Positions 33,651-43,241 of a stretch of DNA of 64,000 nt are shown here, in pieces. A program made the translations under genes and the position numbers. Under the pieces are notes generated by a model. It was not told the origin of the DNA. It did no database searches and was given only the letters and a program-made list of their open reading frames with translations. Source of the DNA: an uncultured Sutterella sp. (lineage in GTDB: Bacteria > Pseudomonadota > Gammaproteobacteria > Burkholderiales > Burkholderiaceae_F); NCBI GenBank assembly GCA_900545275.1, contig UQYG01000003.1, positions 62,001 to 126,000 on the forward strand, given 5' to 3'. Positions within the stretch are counted from its first letter, which is position 1. The number at the start of each line of letters is the position of its first letter.

Positions 33651-33723
33651 GGTGAAAACAAAAACAGACCGAAGGTGCGGAGCGCTCCGACCTCAGTCTG
33701 TTGTTTCAGGTCAGGGAATTATA
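33651..33723 (-). promoter_or_regulatory. bcs promoter and terminator-like 5' hairpin
   Basis: On the minus strand TATAAT (33723-33718) predicts a start near 33711; the -35 is poor. Immediately after comes a long imperfect hairpin (33700-33665, CAGACTGAGGT... to ...ACCTTCGGTCTG, with GGAGCGCTCC at the tip). It is followed by TTTTTGTTTT (33664-33655), and bcsA begins 35 bases later. This is a terminator shape inside the leader of a large operon. Confidence 0.55.
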
Positions 33724-34279
33724 CGGCTATCCTTTCGGAGGAGGGCGAATTGCTTAGGGGAAAGCAATGTTTCGATACGGTTTTATGACGTTTTTGTGAC
33801 GTCGGCCGCGCGAATCGGGGATGCAACGCTCTCGAGACGCCGCGACGGGTTCGCGGGCATGCCTCCGATGAGCGGGAAAATCCTGGGGGTGCGGCGATTT
33901 TTCGATAAAGCTGCCGACAGGACTCGCCGGGGCTTCGGAGTCCGTTCCAAAGAGGCGTGATTTCCGAAAGGATTTTTTCTTCTTGAGTGTCGTTTTATTT
34001 CGCTCCAGGCCTTGCGGCGAGCGGATGGAAATCGTCGGGGACGCCGCCGTCTTCCCAAAGACGGTTTCGGCAAATGTGAGAATTAAGGATTCTTTTGTAG
34101 AAGAATGGACTTTTTGTCAACAGGATTTCTCCTTATGGTGACTTCGATCAAAACTCGATAGAGTTTGCCTCGGGTTTCGCGACCGTGCGGAACCCGGACC
34201 AACCGCCGCGAAGCCTCGCCGTAAATCCTGTTGGCGAAGATCCGCGGCCTCATCAACGAACCTGCATGAGGACAAAACC
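33724..34279. other. Divergent intergenic region bcsA-pepE, no gene seen
   Basis: About 550 A/T-richer bases between the divergent cellulose operon and the peptidase gene. Short hairpins occur at 33750-33767 (ttgctt/aagcaa) and 34089-34106 (attctt/aagaat). No frame shows protein-family similarity. The likely promoter for the peptidase gene lies after about 34100, but no clear -35/-10 pair stands out. Confidence 0.4.
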
Positions 34280-35158
34280 ATGTTGACTCGTCGTTCTCTT
34301 TTCCGCACCGCGACCGTCGGTGCGCTCTCGCTTACGTCTCTTGCCGGCGTCGCCGAAGCTCAAGTGAAGAATCCCCTTCCCGCCGCCAAGGTGAGCGAAA
34401 AGCGCCGCGTGCTGATGCAGTCGAGCTCGCGCTACCACAATTCGGGCTATCTCGACTTCTGCGACGAACAGTACGAAAAGCTCTACGGTTCCGAGAAGCA
34501 CGAAATCCTTTTCATTCCGTATGCCCGCGTGAGCAGCTCCTACGACGGCTATGAAAAGCAGGTGCAGGACGCCTTCAAGCGCTACGGCCACAAGATCGTC
34601 TCGATCCACCGCTTCAACGACCCCGTTGAAGCCGTCAAGAAGGCCGAAGCCATCGCCGTGGGCGGCGGCAACACCTGGGCGCTCACGACGCGCATGTACG
34701 AAGCCGGCATCATCGACCTGATCCGCGACCGCGTCAACGCCGGTATGCCCTACGTCGGTTGGTCCGCGGGCGGCAACGTCGCCTGCCCGACGCTTCGCAC
34801 GACGAACGACATGCCGATCGCCGAACCGCCGTCCTTCAACACCTTCGGTTTCTGCCCGTTCCAGACGAACCCGCACTTCATCTCGGGCGGCACGGCCGGT
34901 CTCAACAACGAAACGCGTGAAGACCGCCTTGAAGAGTTCCTCGCCTACAACCGCGACGAGGAAGTGATCGGCCTTCCCGAAGGCACGGCCCTCTTCATCA
35001 CCGGCGAATTCCACTGCGAAGTGCTCGGTCCGAAGGACGCCGAACCGCTCTACTGGTTCCGCCAGCCCGAAAAGAAGTTCGGCAAGATGAAGCTCGAACG
35101 CATCGCGCTCGGCACGAAGTTCGACCTTCGCAACGTCGTCCCGGGCGGCAAGCTCTAA
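34280..35158 (+). CDS. Tat-exported dipeptidase E-like peptidase (S51)
   Basis: A 292-residue serine peptidase of the PepE family, which cleaves Asp-X dipeptides. The nucleophile elbow 'GWSAGGNVACPTLRTTNDMP' carries the catalytic Ser; 'VGGGNTWALTTRM' and 'NPHFISGGTAG' are also conserved. Unlike E. coli PepE it begins with a twin-arginine signal ('MLTRRSLFRTATVGALS', cleavage near 'VAEAQ'), so it should act in the periplasm as a folded enzyme. A strong hairpin follows the stop. No linked transporter. Confidence 0.9.
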   Translation: MLTRRSLFRTATVGALSLTSLAGVAEAQVKNPLPAAKVSEKRRVLMQSSSRYHNSGYLDFCDEQYEKLYGSEKHEILFIPYARVSSSYDGYEKQVQDAFKRYGHKIVSIHRFNDPVEAVKKAEAIAVGGGNTWALTTRMYEAGIIDLIRDRVNAGMPYVGWSAGGNVACPTLRTTNDMPIAEPPSFNTFGFCPFQTNPHFISGGTAGLNNETREDRLEEFLAYNRDEEVIGLPEGTALFITGEFHCEVLGPKDAEPLYWFRQPEKKFGKMKLERIALGTKFDLRNVVPGGKL

Positions 35159-35191
35159 TCCGCTCTCGGCGGTTTACGGCAAATCGAAAGC

Positions 35192-35217
35192 ATTCGGCAG
35201 CCTTCGGGCTGCCGAAT
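35192..35217 (+). terminator. Hairpin after the peptidase gene
   Basis: Perfect 11-bp stem attcggcagcc/ggctgccgaat closed by a stable TTCG loop, 34 bases after the stop; few T bases follow. Confidence 0.6.
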
Positions 35218-35399
35218 TGCGTTGGCGACGTCCGTCGTTGGACGAGCGGAAAGGACGATCTCTTCGGAAGTCGTTTTGAGGGAAGAGGCGATTCGGGACC
35301 TCCGGCTCATGCGGACGCGACGGCAAAGCGTACGAACGCTTCAGCGGGATTTTTGGGTCGGGTAGAATCTTCCCCGTGTGTCAGATTTTGAGATTTCCC

Positions 35400-37006
35400 A
35401 TGTCCGAGTCGCAGAGATCGCTTCCACTCGGCTGCTCCACTTTTGCGACGCTTCGCATACGCAACGACCTGTACGTGGACAAGACGGCGTACGTTCATCG
35501 CCTTGCCCGGGAAGACGCCAAAATTTTCCTGGTGCGCCCGAGACGGTTCGGCAAATCTCTTTTGCTGTCCACCTTCGAATCGCTTTTCAGAGACGGGCTG
35601 ACGCATTTCCGGGGACTGGCCATAGAAAAGCTCTGGTCCGACCGAACGTATCCGGTGGTGAAACTGGATTTTTCCGAGGTCAAAGAATTTTCCGACGTCG
35701 AAGAATTCCGTTCGAAGTTTTACAAAAAGCTCGCGGCCGCCTTCGGCGACGTGGGTTTTCGTGTGCAGACGGACGGCTTCAGCGTCCTGACGCAGTTGTC
35801 GACGTTTCTCGCATCTCTGCCGCCCGCGGGCTTGGTCGTGCTGATCGACGAATACGACGCTCCGCTCACGCAATGCTTGGACAATCCGAAACTCTTTCGG
35901 GAAGTCCGGTCCGTGATGAGCGAACTCTTCCTTTCTTTGAAGTCGCGGGAAGGGTGCCTGCGTTTCTTTTTTATGACCGGCATCACCAAGTTCAGCAATA
36001 CGAGTATTTTTTCGGCCTTCAACAACCTGCAGGACATTTCGCTGGATCCTCTGTACGGAACTTTGCTTGGGTATACCGACGAAGAGATTCGAGCCAACTT
36101 TTCGGAATACCTGGTACCGGCGGCCGAGGCGCTGCACATGGATCAGGAAGAGTTGATGGCCGAACTCAAGCAAAACTATGACGGTTTTTCGTTCGACGAG
36201 AGGGCCGAAACTCGAGTCTACTGTCCTTGGTCGGTTCTGAGAGTTTCCTGAATCGCCCCGACCGCGGCTTTATGAATTATTGGTTCGAAAGCGGAGGACA
36301 ACCGACCGTTTTGCTCAAGTATCTGCAGGGACACGGTCTGCAGTCTCCTGATTCCTACGGGAAGTCGATCACCTATTCTCTGAGGCGTCTGAACGCTTCC
36401 CGGCAGTACGACGAGATAGATTTGTAGGCTCTTCTTTTTCAGTCCGGATATCTCACCGTCAAATCGGTGGAGGGAGGCGATTTCGTCGAACTCAATTATC
36501 CGAACGAAGAAGTCGCCGTCTCCATGGCGCAACTCTATGCGGAAAACATGATTCGCAAGGAGCGCATCGCTCAGTCGGGGATTGCGCGTTAGAAAAACGA
36601 CATGTCGTACGGCTCTCTCGATGAGGTCGTAACGTCCTTCAACCGAGTCCTGGACAATGTCGATTATCACGACAGCCCCATTTGCAACGAGGGATCTTGC
36701 CGTACTCATCTTCAGATTCTGATGATCGGACTGGCTTTGCTTCCCAGGGTGGAGGTCCACAACGCCAAAGGCAGAAGCGACATGGAGGTGGAGACGTCGA
36801 CTCGTCATTGGGTCTTCGAATTCAAGTTCGCGCACCGCGACGAAGAAGCTCCGGCGCTGCTTGAGAAAGCTGTTGAAGGAATGCGAGACCGTCGTTACGG
36901 AATAGTGGACCTCGTAGGGAAAACGTTTTTGCGGTTTGTGCTTGTCTACAGCGCCGAGTCGCGAGCCTTTGTTGTTTGGAAGAAGATTTCGGGATCTGAG
37001 GAGTAA
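35400..37006 (+). pseudogene. Broken AAA-ATPase-like / PD-(D/E)XK nuclease gene
   Basis: A member of the large AAA-ATPase_like (PF09820) plus PD-(D/E)XK (PF08011) family common in gut bacteria. The N-terminal part is intact: 'YVDKTAYVHRLA', P-loop variant 'RPRRFGKSLLLST', Walker B-like 'VVLIDEYDAPLT'. Near 36240 one base is lost after 'CPWSVL' and the frame moves. The continuation 'FLNRPDRGFMNYWFESGG' then meets in-frame TAG codons at 36425-36427 and 36590-36592 before ending with the nuclease domain ('MEVETSTRHWVFEFKF'). Three lesions make it a pseudogene. A/T-richer than its flanks. Confidence 0.8.
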
Positions 37007-37119
37007 GGAAAGAGCGGCAACGATTGTCAGTCGAATGAACAGATCCGCTATTGATGGCTATAACATTGACTGACCAAACTTGTTTTAGCGAACATCGCCG
37101 ACTACAACTGTTATGAGGA

Positions 37120-37138
37120 CCCCGCAATTCCTGCGGGG
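37120..37138. terminator. Hairpin downstream of the autotransporter gene
   Basis: Stem ccccgca (37120-37126) and tgcgggg (37132-37138), 17 bases beyond the stop of the minus-strand gene; no T run. Confidence 0.45.
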
Positions 37139-37154
37139 CCCAGATTGTGTCGGA

Positions 37155-40100
37155 TCAGAACAGGTAGGAGATGCCACCGGAAATTCGATAGCTTGAAGTA
37201 CGGTGGTTGCCGATTTCCTTGTCCATGTCGAGATGGATGAGTCCCGACTTCCCAAGGCGACCGGAAAAACCTAAACCGACGTCGAACCACGTGCCTTCAT
37301 TGCGGAAGGTTTCATCCAACGTTCCAGTGAGGTCGGTGGCTTTGATGTTCTGCTTTCCAAGGAACTCGTGCAAAATGTCGGCCTTGAGCCAAAGACTCCA
37401 GTCCTTCTTGTCGCCTGCGTCTTTTCCGAAGACCATGCCCGCGCGGGCAATGAGACTCGTGATGGAATCAAGTTCCACCTTGGTTTCCTGGGATGTCCTG
37501 TAGTCTGCATCCGTAACATAGGCGTATTGCAACTGAGCCTGAGGCTCGATAAACCACCCTTCGCCGTTGGCGAAATTCCTGCCGAATTCTCCGGAGATCG
37601 AGAACACGTCGTTCGAGTAATTACCGTTGACTCTTGTACCGCTCGCCTTCGTCGTGATGTCGAAGTCATTCTTCAAGTGTCCCCACTTGAAGACGAAGTC
37701 GGCATAGCTGCCGTCATCTTTGATCCACGTGTCGAAAAGCCAAACTCCCCAACGATCCATTTCACCCGTTCCGTTTAGACCTTGGTAGTCGGCTTCACCG
37801 TCCATGTAGTCCACCGCGGCACCTACGCGGTGTTCTCCTTCGTCGACCGCTCGACGGTAGTCATAGCCGAGTTCGACCATCGTGAGCTTGGATCGGAATG
37901 CACCAGAGATGCCGGTTCGGTCGTGGCGAGTACGAATCCACAGTCCGTCGTCGACCCCCGCTTGGAAGCGGGCATCGCCGCGACGTTGGCGCAGAGTGTC
38001 CATATGGAAGACAGCATTGGCATAGTTGGCTCGACTCATATTGAGAATGGCTTCGCCGCCTTCTGAAGTGCCGGAGCTGTGTTCCGCCGTAATCACCCAG
38101 TTGGTGCCGTCGGTGAATTTCTGATCGGCGAAATTTTCGTTGGTTTTCTCTGCGAGTTGGTTGTTGTAGTCGGCGTTTTCCGTGTCGCTGATGTCGTAGT
38201 TCTTTTGCTCCACGGTATATTCGGAGTTGTTGACGCCCAGGTCGACGACGGCAGCTGCCGTAAAGGTTAGGCCGGAAGCTTCTTTTCCAACCGTAGCAAA
38301 ACGCAGGTCTTCGCCGTTTTGGATTTTCTCTAGCGTAGCTTCGTCGAGCGGGTTTTCTAGTAGTACCCGCACTTCGCCGGTGCCGGTTTCAACAAACAGC
38401 ATGTCACTCTTGGCGTGATCCTCATGATTGAGATTCATGTATACCGTGAGCGGGGCGTTTTCGGTTCGAAGATTCTTCATGAAGATAAAATCCGAATCAA
38501 AATCGGTGTCTCCGGCAACGTCGCTTGCGGCATTGTGCATGCGGATGATGCTGTTCTCGGAAGAATTGACCGTTGTGACGAAACTGTTGGCCGTGGAATT
38601 CCAAACGGCCCCTGACCCCAGGATCAGTTGCGTACCGGCATTTTCCTGATTTGCGGCGAGAACATCCTTCAGCGCATCATCGGAAACACTGCCCGTAAGC
38701 GAGCCCGTACCCAGGTCGAGAGTAATGGCCCCATAATTCTTGGAATCACTGGTTCGTGAAGTGGAAAGGTTTCCGGTCACGGCGACGGCTCGTTCTGCAT
38801 CGTTCGAAACGATCTGAATGCGACCTGAGTCGCTGGCCATCACATCGCCGGTCAACGTGCTCTGATCCCCAGCATAACGAAGAAGGATCGTGCCGCCGTT
38901 TGCGTAGCCGGTGGCCTTTTGGGCTTCCAAATTTCCGGAAACTTGCAGTTTGCCCTCAAGGTTGACGCGGGAGTTGGTGCCTGTGGCGCGGATGGCGGCC
39001 TCGTTGCCTGAAAGTTCGATTTCATCGGCTCGAACGGAAACCAACGATTCGGTTTGTAGTTTCAGGGCATCGTCCTGAATGGCGGAAATCCCCACCTCTT
39101 GACTATTGATAGTTACAAACTGAGCGGCTTGATCGTCTGTATTTTCGATTCGGACTTCATGTCCGTTAATCATGCTGATGCCGTATTTGCTGGCGCTGAT
39201 TTTGCTTGTTGCCGCAAGTAAGAAAATGCCGCCTTTCTCAAATCGTTCGTGAAACATACCAGGATCAGAGAACGAATAAAGAGTGGTCTCGTTTTTGATC
39301 CCCGTTGCAAAACTTTCAATTTCGATCTGCTGTGCGTTCAGAGTAATGTTGCCGGTTGCGTGTGCTTCCCAGATGCCAGACGTTCCACTCGTGCCTTCTT
39401 CGGCTTGCAGGAGAATTCGACGTTGGGCCGTCAGAGTAACCGTGCTGATGTCTGTGTCATCGTAGAGGGGCTGACTCTCGTCAACGTAGATTGCGTCTGA
39501 GGTGACGTTTTTGAAGATGATGTCTTGCTCAGCACGAATATCTACAGTCGCGCGCGATTGGGCCAACGAAACGGCTCTTTGGAACCCGTCAACCGTAAAA
39601 TCGTAGGACTTGGCTGTGAAAGACGCTGCAGAAACAGGGCTTTGAGGGAAAGCTGGTCCGTTGATAAGGATGGCAGAACGTTTTTTGTTCGATTCATTGG
39701 TAAGAAGAATGTTCTTGCCCGCCGCAGCTTTCAATGAGAGATACCCTGCGCCGTCTTCAGTATTAAAGACGATTGCACCCAATTCTCCGGATGAACTGTG
39801 CTCCTTCATGAAATTCAGGGTAAAGTCGCCGTCAAAGGAAAGAGTAGCGTCGATACCTTCATCGTCGGCGGACTGAACGACAAAGCCGAAGCCCGTCAGT
39901 ATGGCGTTTTCATCGGTGATCTGAACGTCGACATTGCCAGTGTAAACACTATGGCGGTAATCAGCGCCGAAAATCAGACCTTGATTGGAGGTCTTGTGGT
40001 CTTGTGTTGCCAGCAGTTCTGCCAATGTGGTGGTTTCGGCTTGTGCTCCGAAAGAAGTTAAAACCAGAACGAGCGCGGTCAGGAGTGCTCGATTACGAAG

Positions 40101-40160
40101 GTTCCCGCGAATGGTCCTGGGCTGGATGGTATTAAGGTGCGAAGGGGGGGCTATTGTCAT
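37155..40160 (-). CDS. Autotransporter (type V secretion) protein
   Basis: A 1,001-residue surface or secreted protein. The signal peptide is residues about 15-38 ('ALLTALVLVLTSFGAQA'). The passenger, about residues 40-740, is rich in beta-helix-like repeats with Asn/Thr/Ser and lacks cysteine. The C-terminal 260 residues form the autotransporter barrel, starting near 'NAVFHMDTLRQRRGDARF' and ending 'YRISGGISYLF' with the terminal Phe recognised by the BAM complex. No catalytic triad was seen, so adhesion is a likelier role than proteolysis. Start: ATG 40160 lies in front of the signal; a longer start (ATG about 40229) would give an extended signal. Base composition is A/T-richer than neighbours. 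Confidence 0.88.
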   Translation of the reverse strand: MTIAPPSHLNTIQPRTIRGNLRNRALLTALVLVLTSFGAQAETTTLAELLATQDHKTSNQGLIFGADYRHSVYTGNVDVQITDENAILTGFGFVVQSADDEGIDATLSFDGDFTLNFMKEHSSSGELGAIVFNTEDGAGYLSLKAAAGKNILLTNESNKKRSAILINGPAFPQSPVSAASFTAKSYDFTVDGFQRAVSLAQSRATVDIRAEQDIIFKNVTSDAIYVDESQPLYDDTDISTVTLTAQRRILLQAEEGTSGTSGIWEAHATGNITLNAQQIEIESFATGIKNETTLYSFSDPGMFHERFEKGGIFLLAATSKISASKYGISMINGHEVRIENTDDQAAQFVTINSQEVGISAIQDDALKLQTESLVSVRADEIELSGNEAAIRATGTNSRVNLEGKLQVSGNLEAQKATGYANGGTILLRYAGDQSTLTGDVMASDSGRIQIVSNDAERAVAVTGNLSTSRTSDSKNYGAITLDLGTGSLTGSVSDDALKDVLAANQENAGTQLILGSGAVWNSTANSFVTTVNSSENSIIRMHNAASDVAGDTDFDSDFIFMKNLRTENAPLTVYMNLNHEDHAKSDMLFVETGTGEVRVLLENPLDEATLEKIQNGEDLRFATVGKEASGLTFTAAAVVDLGVNNSEYTVEQKNYDISDTENADYNNQLAEKTNENFADQKFTDGTNWVITAEHSSGTSEGGEAILNMSRANYANAVFHMDTLRQRRGDARFQAGVDDGLWIRTRHDRTGISGAFRSKLTMVELGYDYRRAVDEGEHRVGAAVDYMDGEADYQGLNGTGEMDRWGVWLFDTWIKDDGSYADFVFKWGHLKNDFDITTKASGTRVNGNYSNDVFSISGEFGRNFANGEGWFIEPQAQLQYAYVTDADYRTSQETKVELDSITSLIARAGMVFGKDAGDKKDWSLWLKADILHEFLGKQNIKATDLTGTLDETFRNEGTWFDVGLGFSGRLGKSGLIHLDMDKEIGNHRTSSYRISGGISYLF

Positions 40161-40407
40161 TGATGTATTGATAGATAGAGTGAATAGAATTGTAAAATTA
40201 AGTGTGCGAGTGGCGAACGAGAATAACATCAAAAATGGGAAAAACAGATGCAAAGCGGTTTTGCTTCGTTTTCTGGCGGTTACACGTTAACGTTTGCACC
40301 ACTCTTCGAGTGATCAGAAGGGGGCATTGTATCGGGAGAAGGTGATCTGAATCAAACTCGTTTAGAGGGAATTATCCCTGGCTACCGCCGAGTTTTTTTC
40401 AAGTGTT

Positions 40408-41718
40408 TTAGGCCAAGCCTATGGCTTTGAGATTCTCCGCAACCGCCGCTTCGACCTGTGCCTTCACCTCCTTGATGGTGGCGCGTTTTGCGCCGAGAGA
40501 CAACGCCGTCTCGGAAAAACGGAGGGCTGCTTCGGCCGTTTGACGGACGATTTCCTCAAGCTTCTCGACGGGCGTCGCCATGAGGCGGCTCATGCGCTCA
40601 AGCGCGTCGCGCGTGATGCGCCGTCCGTTTCCTCCAAAGGACGTGGCGTGCTCTCCGTAAGGACCCGGAGCATAGGTGATGTCGAAGGAGGGCGACAATT
40701 CCCAACGTCCGCTGTCGTGAAGGAGAAAGCCGAAATTCTTCCCGTGGTCGTCTTCGTTTCTGAGGAAGTAGGAAAGAACCGCCCTTCGGAAAAGCTCCTC
40801 CATTTCCACCTGCGACTGCGTGAGCCGGTAGGTGAGTCGCATCAGGTCGAAGTAGTCGAAGACGGGTTCCCGGAAGTTGGCGTTCAAAAGTCCTGCGGCT
40901 GAGACGTAGTGAACGCGTCCTGCGGACGTCCGGTCAAAACGCTCCATCCCGAGCCAGTAAGGGACCTTGGGGCGCCCCCTTCCTTGAGGACCTTCAAAGA
41001 GTCTCCACGCGGGCGTGCGGATGCCGGCCTTCTCCGACGCAGCAAGGGCCGCGGCTTCGAAGAGTCCTTCCTCGTGGCCAAGCGGAAAGTCGGAAGCCGT
41101 GAATTTGACGAGCCAAGCCGTGGAATTTTCCTTCGGGACGAGCGAAGCGCGTGAGAAATCATCGCCGAAGAAAAGCTGCGCCTTGGGACGGGAGCCGCCC
41201 GCACTCCCGCAGGCCGTGAGTTCGACAAAGAACTCGGTCTCCTTCCCTTCGAAAAACGTTTGGGCGGCGGCGCCAAGTTCCGCAAGGGGAAGACATTCCC
41301 GTCGTACGGCGGGCATGTCGTCTCCGGGCTCGTAGGAGAGCGCTCCGGCAGCGCGATTGCCGACAAAGGCGAGGCGGTCGAGCGGTGCGACGGCTTCCCG
41401 CGGCACGCCCGTTCTCTGAAATGCCTTGTCCATGAGCAGGAGGCCGTAGCCGTCAGGCAGGCTTTCCGCGAGAAAACCGGGCAGTCCGGCAGGACATTTG
41501 CCCGGTGTCGGTTGGAGGGATGCGTCGTAGGGAAGCGTGAGCGGTGAAAGAGAGCCGACCGCTTCTCCGAAGGCCGCGAGGTATTCGCCGTCGTAGCGGA
41601 AGACGATGTTGCCGTTGCGATTCTCCGCGTGCCCGACCGGCACGCGGCGGCCGTCTTCGAAAGTTCGGAAAATCCGCAGATTCTTGTTCATCGCGACGCT
41701 CTTCGAAAAAATGGACAT
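40408..41718 (-). CDS. hipA: HipA-family serine/threonine kinase toxin
   Basis: A 436-residue HipA-type kinase. Known HipA phosphorylates glutamyl-tRNA synthetase and induces dormancy. The N-terminal HipA_N domain (to about 115) has 'LPGFLAESLPDGYG'. The kinase core has the Gly-rich 'GSAGGSRPKAQLFF', 'AWLVKF', the catalytic 'RNEDDHGKNFGFLL' and the metal site 'PSFDITYAP'. Everything needed for activity seems present. HipB, normally encoded just upstream, is absent: only 164 bases separate it from the asparaginase gene, with no helix-turn-helix reading frame. ATG 41718 or the ATG ten codons later may be used. Confidence 0.9.
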   Translation of the reverse strand: MSIFSKSVAMNKNLRIFRTFEDGRRVPVGHAENRNGNIVFRYDGEYLAAFGEAVGSLSPLTLPYDASLQPTPGKCPAGLPGFLAESLPDGYGLLLMDKAFQRTGVPREAVAPLDRLAFVGNRAAGALSYEPGDDMPAVRRECLPLAELGAAAQTFFEGKETEFFVELTACGSAGGSRPKAQLFFGDDFSRASLVPKENSTAWLVKFTASDFPLGHEEGLFEAAALAASEKAGIRTPAWRLFEGPQGRGRPKVPYWLGMERFDRTSAGRVHYVSAAGLLNANFREPVFDYFDLMRLTYRLTQSQVEMEELFRRAVLSYFLRNEDDHGKNFGFLLHDSGRWELSPSFDITYAPGPYGEHATSFGGNGRRITRDALERMSRLMATPVEKLEEIVRQTAEAALRFSETALSLGAKRATIKEVKAQVEAAVAENLKAIGLA

Positions 41719-41802
41719 AACGGAAGCGTCTTCACCCTACATGATGAAAGTCAAACTCTTTCTTTCATGAAAAAAACGGAGGACCGGGAGGACGGGAGAC
41801 AT

Positions 41803-41828
41803 GGGCGGCATCGCAAAGGATGCCGCCC
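41803..41828. terminator. Hairpin after the asparaginase gene
   Basis: Perfect 10-bp stem gggcggcatc (41803-41812) and gatgccgccc (41819-41828), 55 bases past the stop of the minus-strand asparaginase gene; no T run on that strand. Confidence 0.5.
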
Positions 41829-41882
41829 GGGTTCGACGCAGGCGGCTTCGGTTTCTCAAAAAGCCGTCCCATGCGCCGGTCA

Positions 41883-42884
41883 TCAGTAGAGAGCGAACAT
41901 CTCCTTCACCGCGGCGGGGGAATCCGTGCGGGTGAGAGCAAGCTGCAAAAGAACGCGGGCCTTCCAGGGAAGAAGCGAGCCCGAGGGAATCCAGCCCGCT
42001 TCCTGCCAGTGCGCAAGACCCTCGACCGTCATGCCGCCGCCGACGCGCGAGGCGCGTACGACGATGACGCCCGCCTGGGAAGCCTCCGTGAGCGCCTCTT
42101 CGGTATTCCCGTGCACCGAACCGTTCCCGGTTCCTGCATGCACGATCCCTCGGGCCCCCGCCGCCACGGCGGCGCGAACGAGCACGCCGTCGTCGTCCGC
42201 GTGGGAAACCACGATGTCGACGCGCGGGAGTTCGTCGGGAAGGTTCGCGACGGAGAACGGCGTATGAAGCGTGTGGGAGCGGGTGGGGGCGCGGTAGAAC
42301 TCGATGCGCGGTCCCGCGATCATGCCGATCGCGCCGAAGTCGCGCGAGAAGAAGGTCGCGACGTTCGTGGGATTCGTCTTCGTTCCTTCGCGGGCGTCGA
42401 GAATAAGGTCGTTCAAGACGATGAGGACGCCCTTTTTGTGGGCGGCCGGGGCGGAAGCGACGCGCACGGCGTTGTAGAGATTGAGCGGGCCGTCGGCGGA
42501 GAGGGCCGTCGCGGGGCGCATCGCGCCCGTGAGCACGACGGGCTTCGCGGTGTTGAGAACGAGCGTCAGGAAGTAGGCGGTCTCTTCGAGCGTGTCGGTG
42601 CCGTGCGTCACCACGATCCCGTCGATGTCTTCGCGCGCGGCATAGGCTTCGATCCGTTCTGCCAGAGCGCGCCACACGCCGTAGGTCATGGAGCTTGAGT
42701 CGATGTTGGCGACCTGTTCGACTTCGAGTTCCGTAATCTTTTCAATCCCCGGCACGGCCGCGACGAGATCGGTCACGCGGAAGTTTTCAATGCCGTAGCC
42801 CGTCATCTGGTCGGGGCTCTTCCCGGAACTTACGATGGTGCCGCCCGTGGCGAGAAGGGCGATGCGGGGTCGTTCGATCGACAT
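41883..42884 (-). CDS. ansB: Type II-like L-asparaginase
   Basis: A 333-residue asparaginase, hydrolysing Asn to Asp and ammonia. Both threonine sites are visible: 'LLATGGTIVSSG' near residue 13 and 'VVTHGTDTLEETAYFL' near 95. The body follows E. coli AnsB closely ('GAMRPATALSADGPLNLYNAV', 'ARVLLQLALT'). AnsB is periplasmic, but this protein starts at ATG 42884 (AAGGA site) directly before the catalytic strand and has no signal peptide. No in-frame ATG lies upstream to supply one. It may be cytoplasmic. Confidence 0.93.
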   Translation of the reverse strand: MSIERPRIALLATGGTIVSSGKSPDQMTGYGIENFRVTDLVAAVPGIEKITELEVEQVANIDSSSMTYGVWRALAERIEAYAAREDIDGIVVTHGTDTLEETAYFLTLVLNTAKPVVLTGAMRPATALSADGPLNLYNAVRVASAPAAHKKGVLIVLNDLILDAREGTKTNPTNVATFFSRDFGAIGMIAGPRIEFYRAPTRSHTLHTPFSVANLPDELPRVDIVVSHADDDGVLVRAAVAAGARGIVHAGTGNGSVHGNTEEALTEASQAGVIVVRASRVGGGMTVEGLAHWQEAGWIPSGSLLPWKARVLLQLALTRTDSPAAVKEMFALY

Positions 42885-43241
42885 GGAGAGAAATCCTTGC
42901 AAAAGAAAAAGTGAGAGTGAGGAGTGTAGCGCGTCGCATCGGTCTCGAGGAGGCCCGGCATGAGCTTCGGACTGTCTCTTCGCGCCAAGTGCGCCGCCCT
43001 CCGATTTTGTCCGGAGCAAGGAATCCCGTGCGGGGCTTTCTGAGCGGCGTTCGGGCGAAGAGCCGTTTGTTGCGGAAACCGCAACGGTGCGGGACGGGAA
43101 CACTAAGTTCTGCCGCGGCGTCTCCGGCAGGGAAAAGGCGTTCGACGCCGCCAGAAGGGCGATGAGTGAAAGAAGAGGCGGGGGTGTGCTGCGTCGGGAC
43201 GGCCCCCGAGACTTCCGGCCCGGAGGACGTCTCGCTGTCCG
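42885..43241. other. Intergenic region between amidohydrolase and asparaginase genes
   Basis: About 357 GC-rich bases between two minus-strand genes. No frame shows family similarity and no convincing terminator or promoter was seen; the asparaginase promoter should lie in the half nearest 42900. Confidence 0.4.

Noticed and set aside
36425..36592. Possible amber (TAG) recoding in the AAA-ATPase/nuclease gene
   Set aside because: A one-base frameshift lies upstream in the same gene and no other gene in the window needs TAG read-through, so ordinary decay is the simpler reading.
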